From: Bradysia coprophila
Lineage: Eukaryota; Arthropoda; Insecta; Diptera; Sciaridae
DNA length: 64,000 nucleotides
NCBI RefSeq assembly: GCF_014529535.1
Contig: NW_023504022.1
Span: 10,421,910-10,485,909, forward strand
Direction: 5' to 3'
Shown: positions 58,495 through 64,000 of the stretch, piece after piece
How the letters are laid out: each line of letters starts with the position of its first letter
Position numbering within the stretch: position 1 is the first letter of the stretch
The notes under the pieces: model-generated
The model's database searches: none
Told to the model about the DNA's origin: nothing
The model's input: the letters and a program-made list of their open reading frames with translations, nothing else
Translations under genes and position numbers: made by a program

Positions 58495-61400
58495 TTAATC
58501 GTCATATTGCACCAGATAGCGCAACTGAACTTGATCTTCTCTAAAAACAACGAATTCATTATGATCCAGTCCATGGTACTCATTCGCTGGCAAAACAGTT
58601 TCCACTGGACGGCCGAGAGGCATCGTTTGACCTATAAAAAATTTGTTTATTGAAAATCCCATGAAAACTTGAGTGTCAATGGTAGCAAAGCCGAGACGAA
58701 CCTTTGTATATCACAGTTGTAGAAGGATCTGGTTCCCATTTAGAGTCAACAGTTTTCAAACTGTGACAATTGGCTGGTAGAGGTGACGTGTCGACGATAT
58801 TCCAATGCTGTAACTTAACGGGATGACTGCTTCCAAGAGCAACTTCACAAAGGAACATGAATTTCGGATTCGAACCGTGCGAATATTTCTGGCTTTTCAT
58901 GAACATGTCAGCGAAATAAATTCCCTAAAACGTCACATTCGGTCATCCCATGTTGGTTCAGTGATTCAATGATAAAAGCGAGACGAATTACCTTTCCGAA
59001 CAAGTATCCACTTAAATTCGCTTCCAGAGGTGTCACCTTCAATCCTCGATGCAGAATGGACAGCAAATTTACTGCGCTAGTACCGTGCCACAGTAAATGC
59101 CTGTTTCCGATTCCACTATCTCTCAATCGGTCTGCTTCACCTGATCTTTCCAACCGGAAAATCCGACGCACTTTCGCTGAACTTGAATTGTATTGTGATG
59201 GATGGGTGGACGTGTTACGAATATACTGCAGAATGAGTTGGGCTTCTTGGTCGTCTTGGACGAGAGCATCAATTTTTGTGTTCAAGCAGCAAAACACGTA
59301 TTCGAATGGATTCACTGTGTTCAGATTGTACTGTGCCGCCAAAATAAGTTTCATAGCAAATTCCAGGTGAGTTAGCTTACTAATCGCCTTTTGCTTCTCT
59401 CTTAGCTCGTCCATTGTGAACATCGGTTTCAGTTTTTCTGTGGCGAAACCGTACACAGGGATCAAACTGTAAAACTCCTCGCAAGGTTTCAAAACGGATT
59501 CCATGAAATTAGCTTCGTTGAGCACGGAGTAGTCGTGCTTCTGTTTCAATTCATCTCTCTTTCTGATCAATTCCTCAATTCTTTCCAGAAGATCCGATCC
59601 TTTTTTCAGCGTTTCAAAAGAAACCCTTCCGAGCATGTTATTGTGAAATTCCTCGTCGAAATCAGCGAATTTAACATCGACCTTGTGAGCCATGACCAGA
59701 TTTTCGATCAGCTTCACCAATGACAGTGGTAAAGTTGTCGTCTTTACGTTATTCGTCCGTTGGAATTTATCAAAATCAACCTTGACATGGGCCGGCCACT
59801 TAGTTCTCTTCGTTTGCATCTCTACTAGTCGATATCGGTTGGGCTTTGGAGTGAACTCATTCAAAGTGTCCCATGCATTGCCCGTTTTAGCCTGGAATAT
59901 TTTTTTGAACTCCTTGACGGCCTGTTCTACAGACGGGAATGGTGTTCGTTGATATTGACCTTCATCGCCAACTCTGCCCCAACAAGTGAACAAAACGATT
60001 AACTCTTTTCCTCTGTCCTCCTTGACCAGTTGCATTTTATAAAAGTTGTACAGGCCGTAGATGCCATACGAAATGTCCACTTTTGTTAAGCAACAACTGT
60101 AAGGGACATGCTGGTCCTCATCGAGCATAACTTTGAAATTTTTATTGTTATCGGTTAGACGATCATCTGGCTCGATGCAGTCATCATCGTCACTTTCATC
60201 TTCCACTTCCATAATATTGTCCATTTCCATTTGACAGTCTCGTTCATAGTCAGTGATGGCCGCGAAGCATGGCACGTTTCTGTTCGATCCGGCAATCTCA
60301 CCATTCTCGTGTGCAATAAATGTTGTTCGTTTGGCTGGCGACACTTTCAGTAATTCCTCCATGCATTTCACCAGATGAAATCGTTTCATTGTTTTCGCTC
60401 TTTCAAGCGGACTGACACCATCCCTAGATTTTTCGTTAAAGCTAGCGCCGGCAGCATACAAAACGTTTACTAGCTCGTCAGTATTGGCATAATGGAAGTT
60501 GTTGCCATCGTGAACGGCTACTAGATGATCGAACACTGTCCATCCTTTCTTGTCCGATAAATTGAAAATAAGGCGACCTTTATGAGCGGAAGATTCTTTG
60601 ATTCGACGACCTTCGTTCGGATTGATAAGAAGTCGGACCATTTTTACGTCATTCTGCAGATAGAAAACAAATTTGAGTTAAATTTCTGTGCTGGTTCTGC
60701 TTTCATCCCACGCCCTAAATTTTACTGACCATTTTCACTGCATGCACTAGAGCCGTCTGACCATCAGCATCCTGGTAGTTTACATCAATAAACCGTGTAT
60801 TTACCATCGTTAGCAACCATTCAACAATCGTATAATTGCCTGCTATCACAGCCATCATCAGAGGTGTGTAACTAGAGCCACTTCCATTTGTCTCACAATG
60901 CAAAAATCTCACTCCAGGGAAGACAACGGGATAGACAATTGGATATCGACACAGAGCATTACCGTTCACTCCTTGCTCCAGAAGACCTTCAGCCCACATT
61001 CGCAATCCGGCAGAGAATTCCGTTCTGCCATCGATATTCCAAAACAGCGCTGTGAACGCGTTTCGACCAAATGAATCGGTTTGCGTTAAGGCTGATAAGT
61101 CATTTCGGTTGATTGATAGTTGACCCAACAAATTGCAGACAATTAAGTTCCTCTTGGCTGCTGCGCATAACAGAGCTGTGGATTGGTTTTTGTCCTGGGC
61201 GTCGGGAGAAGTTCCTTTAGCAATGAGGGCATTCACAATTTGTTCGCTTAAGGTGCGATTGTTAAAGTCGTCGGTGCTTGCAACATTTTTAGCCAGAGTG
61301 TGGAGAAGTGTTTCTCCATCGTCGTTCACTTGTAGTTCTGTTGGACGGGCTCGCATTGCTAATTTTCTGGCCAATTTCAGTCGGTTTGTCTTAATTGCTG

Positions 61401-64000
61401 CTGCAATTGGGAAAGTAGCCCCGGCTCCCGAATTATTTAGTTTCTCCAACATTAGATGCAGTATGCCTTGCCAGTCTTTGCTGACAACTTCTTGCAAAAT
61501 CGGATAGTTTTCAACTTCCAATTTCTTCCGATCATTTTCTTCCTTCCTCTTCCGATCAATTATCCACACCCATTCATCGTTAGGGTCACTACCTTCGTTG
61601 AGGGTGCATTGCTTTAGGTTCGTATTCAAGTTATTGATGAAATTGGCTCCCTTCTGTTGAAATTGCAGAGCACAGCCCTCGTGACCATTCAGAACGGCAA
61701 GACCGAATGGAGTGTTGCCATTTCTATCGAAAATGTCGATACTGTCTTGCATCTCCATTAGGAGATATGAACAGGAAATGGTTGCACCTCGATAGGCCTA
61801 CGACAAGGGACTTTTAACATTTTTCATATTTTTAAAATTTCTGATCAACTCACCGCATAATGCAAGGGTGTCATGCCGAATTCATCGGCTGCTCGAATTT
61901 CATCAGAAAAGTTCGGTAACGTTTGCTTCATGGCTCGAACCAATGTTGTAACAAGTTCAATCGGATCCATGAAGGAAGCGTCCGAATACTTTCCAATTTT
62001 CACGAATGCCATGTGCAATGGTATCCTTCCCCGATTGTCACGAACATTCAATTTCGCCTTGGATTCGATGAGAAGGTCTTCTATGTCATAGCTGGCATCA
62101 GTCTCTCCTGCTCGAAAATTCACAGCTAAATGCAATGCGGTGCGCCCGTCCTTTAAACAGAAAACGTTTAGACTCAAATCATTTTACACTAACTTTATCG
62201 TCTCTACCTTATTCACAGCGTCCAGATCAATATTCTTCTCAACCAACTTGCGTAGACTTTCGACAGCAAACGGAAGATGTGGTTTTCTGCACACATAGTG
62301 CAACACTGAGTTTCTGGTGTGTTTGTTGACCTCATGGATATTTGCTCCCCTGTCTATCATCAGTGGGACGAGATGAAAAGATTTATTCTGACTGACAGTG
62401 TGCAGTAGCAACAGTGAGTTCATCTTCGGCATCCTAACATTTACATCAGCTCCATGATTTAGTAAAACTGCAGCGGCCATTTCATTACCTTTCACAATGG
62501 CATAGGTTAGCGGGGTCTGTAGATTATAATTCACTACTTCCAGCTGCACTCTCTTCATTAGAATTACTTTCAATGCTTCTTCCGCATAACTAACACTCGT
62601 TGCCAGATGTAGTACAGATTGTCCCGACTTTTCTTCTAGATCAACAGCTGCCACATCCGAATCGAGCATGTGAACAAGGAATCCGATAAAGTCGACAATA
62701 TTCGTAGCTGAATGATTTTGAGTGACCCGATGTAGAAGCCATAGCAGTGGTGTGTATCCACTCATGTTGTAAGCAACAGCCATCCTTTTGAGCATATCCA
62801 TCTTCGATGTATCTCTTGCCAATCTCTTGCAAAATTCAATTAAATCCTCACTGTGGGCTTGATTTACCATCAGGTGCAACAAATTGTCTCCTTCGGTGTT
62901 CGGCTCTTCTGGAAGGACGGACGAGAGATCATACATATGGTTCAGCATTGAAAAACAACCGTACTGCACAGCTAGGGATATGGCTGTCTCTTGACTCGAG
63001 TTTCTTGCGTAGGGATTGCACTGATGGTTCCACAACAACTTTGTGGCCTGGAATATTATTTTCTGGCTCTGCGAATGAAAAATCGTGCGAAAATCTATGG
63101 AATGTTTATCATACACCGGCTTCTTACCTCACTGCTCTTGTAGTTGGCCACTTTCGGCATTTCACGGTGTTCTGTTATTACCAGATAATGGAACTGGAAC
63201 AAAGATTTCACTTTTAGAATCGATTGGGAGAGGGTTTCAGAAAGTGGTTCTGCCTGCTTTGTAAGTCAAACGTACCGCATTATTTCCTTCAAAATCGACG
63301 GCGTTACAGTTCGCCTTTTGATCCACTAGCAAAAAGTTGAGTCTGGACAAATATTCCTTGGAAGGTTTCGAGCAGACGGCTTGCAGTAACAATGTGAAAC
63401 CTGAGAATGGTTCTTGTTACGAAATCACTAGACTCTAATAATTGCCGATCCAACCAAGATTCGGATCGGAATTATAATTTCAGGTTCAGTGCGAACTTGA
63501 CCTGAACCTAAAATGTTCGAATTCGGGTTCAACCCGAACCTGAATTGTCTCGACCTGAACCTGAACTATTACTTTCGGATTTGACTCTACCTTGACCTGA
63601 ACCTGAAATTTTCACTGGAACCGACCTGATATATCGTGAAAATTTCAGGTTCATAGGTTCGCGTCCAACCTGAAAATTCGGGTCGAACAATTCCGAGCAT
63701 TAGGTCCAACGTACCTGTATTATCATTTACCCTGGAATCGATGTCAGCGCCTTGCTGCTTCAAAATATATTCCACCAGACCCATGTGGCCTTTCATAAAA
63801 CTGATGGCTAGCGGTGTCATTTTCCAATCATTTGGTTCATTCACAGGACATCCACTTTCCAGAAGTAATTTAAGGCAAAAGTACCAGCCGTAGGCAGCTA
63901 AATGAAGTAGGGAAATAGAAAGACACGTTTCACACTTCAAGCTACACCGTCCCGTTTCCAAATTCAAATATTTTACCTGCATAATGCACTAAAGTGTTAC
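58495..64000 (-). CDS. Ankyrin-repeat WGR poly(ADP-ribose) polymerase, 5' end missing
   Basis: An ADP-ribosyltransferase with the ankyrin-WGR-regulatory-catalytic plan of C. elegans PME-5. Ten exons in view, 5' to 3' on the minus strand: 63977-64000 (cut by the edge), 63715-63897, 63276-63400, 63128-63193, 62208-63068, 61854-62150, 60730-61797, 58992-60653, 58702-58924 and 58495-58631, about 1548 codons. Many ankyrin repeats (LLHLAAYGWYFCLKLLLESG, TPLTYAIVKGNEMAAAVLL, DGRTALHLAV, GQTALVHAV); an acidic patch DESDDDDCIEPDD; WGR domain with LFTCWGRVGDEGQ; a helical PARP regulatory domain (LVKLIENLV to the DELREKQKAISKL area); catalytic domain with LLWHGTS, GKGIYFAD and HNEFVVFREDQVQLRYLV, so the His-Tyr-Glu triad is intact. 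All phases agree. Likely roles are DNA-damage or scaffold signalling; unlike classical tankyrase it has WGR and no SAM seen. Confidence 0.93.
63401..63714. repeat. PARP-gene intron filled with ACCTGA/TCAGGT units
   Basis: The 314-base intron holds about a dozen copies of ACCTGAA or TTCAGGT in both orientations, often as GACCTGAACCTGAA. The same motif clusters occur at 12838-12890, 21340-21400, 24625-24860 and 45830-45990. Confidence 0.75.

Overview
This 64 kb window looks like nuclear DNA of an insect, most likely a lower dipteran such as a fungus gnat. Genes are split by short GT-AG introns of about 55-110 bp, coding regions are dense between AT-rich spacers, and the products (RpS20, IGBP1/Tap42, Grip84-type GCP2, TADA1, a ZAD protein) are the animal/insect forms. 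The species assignment is inference. Exon structures were worked out by hand from splice sites, reading phase and remembered family sequences; no search was run.

Layout. 15-753 (+) is the 3' end of an Elongin A gene with broken frames. 2145-3402 and 4989-6257 (+) are tandem choline/ethanolamine-kinase-like genes. 8189-9313 (+) is a secreted orphan. 10082-10636 (-) is a ZAD-only protein cut off by a foldback element. 11385-11918 (+) is RpS20. 14289-20883 (+) is USP20/33. 25186-26232 (+) is a small PPxY membrane protein. 28353-31276 (-) is PIG-U. 34592-35212 (-) is a secreted, possibly lipocalin-like protein. 36857-38173 (-) is IGBP1/Tap42. 39244-43470 (+) is prolyl oligopeptidase. 49298-50113 (-) is TMX2. 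51985-54583 (+) is gamma-tubulin complex component 2. 57106-58156 (+) is TADA1. 58495 to the right edge (-) is an ankyrin-WGR-PARP enzyme whose 5' end lies outside the window.

The genes are mostly unrelated housekeeping genes (translation, ubiquitin removal, GPI anchoring, PP2A control, ER redox, microtubule nucleation, SAGA transcription, ADP-ribosylation) and show no operon-like logic. The kinase pair is the only clear local gene duplication.

The spacers and large introns are rich in small non-autonomous DNA elements. Several have target-site duplications I could read directly: a family with 5-bp duplications (3484, 27692), a hAT-like family with 8-bp duplications (33115 nested in a larger foldback, and 38554), a hAT-like element with TAGCG arrays in the USP20/33 intron (16097), and a TA-flanked inverted pair (50358, 51578). 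There is also a 576-bp element carrying six palindromic GGATACCGGTATCC-type sites (23719), a 1.5-kb foldback with a 60-bp perfect palindrome at its centre (32290), and recurring clusters of an ACCTGA/TCAGGT motif at five places. I saw no retrovirus-like element, CRISPR array or confident tRNA or rRNA gene.
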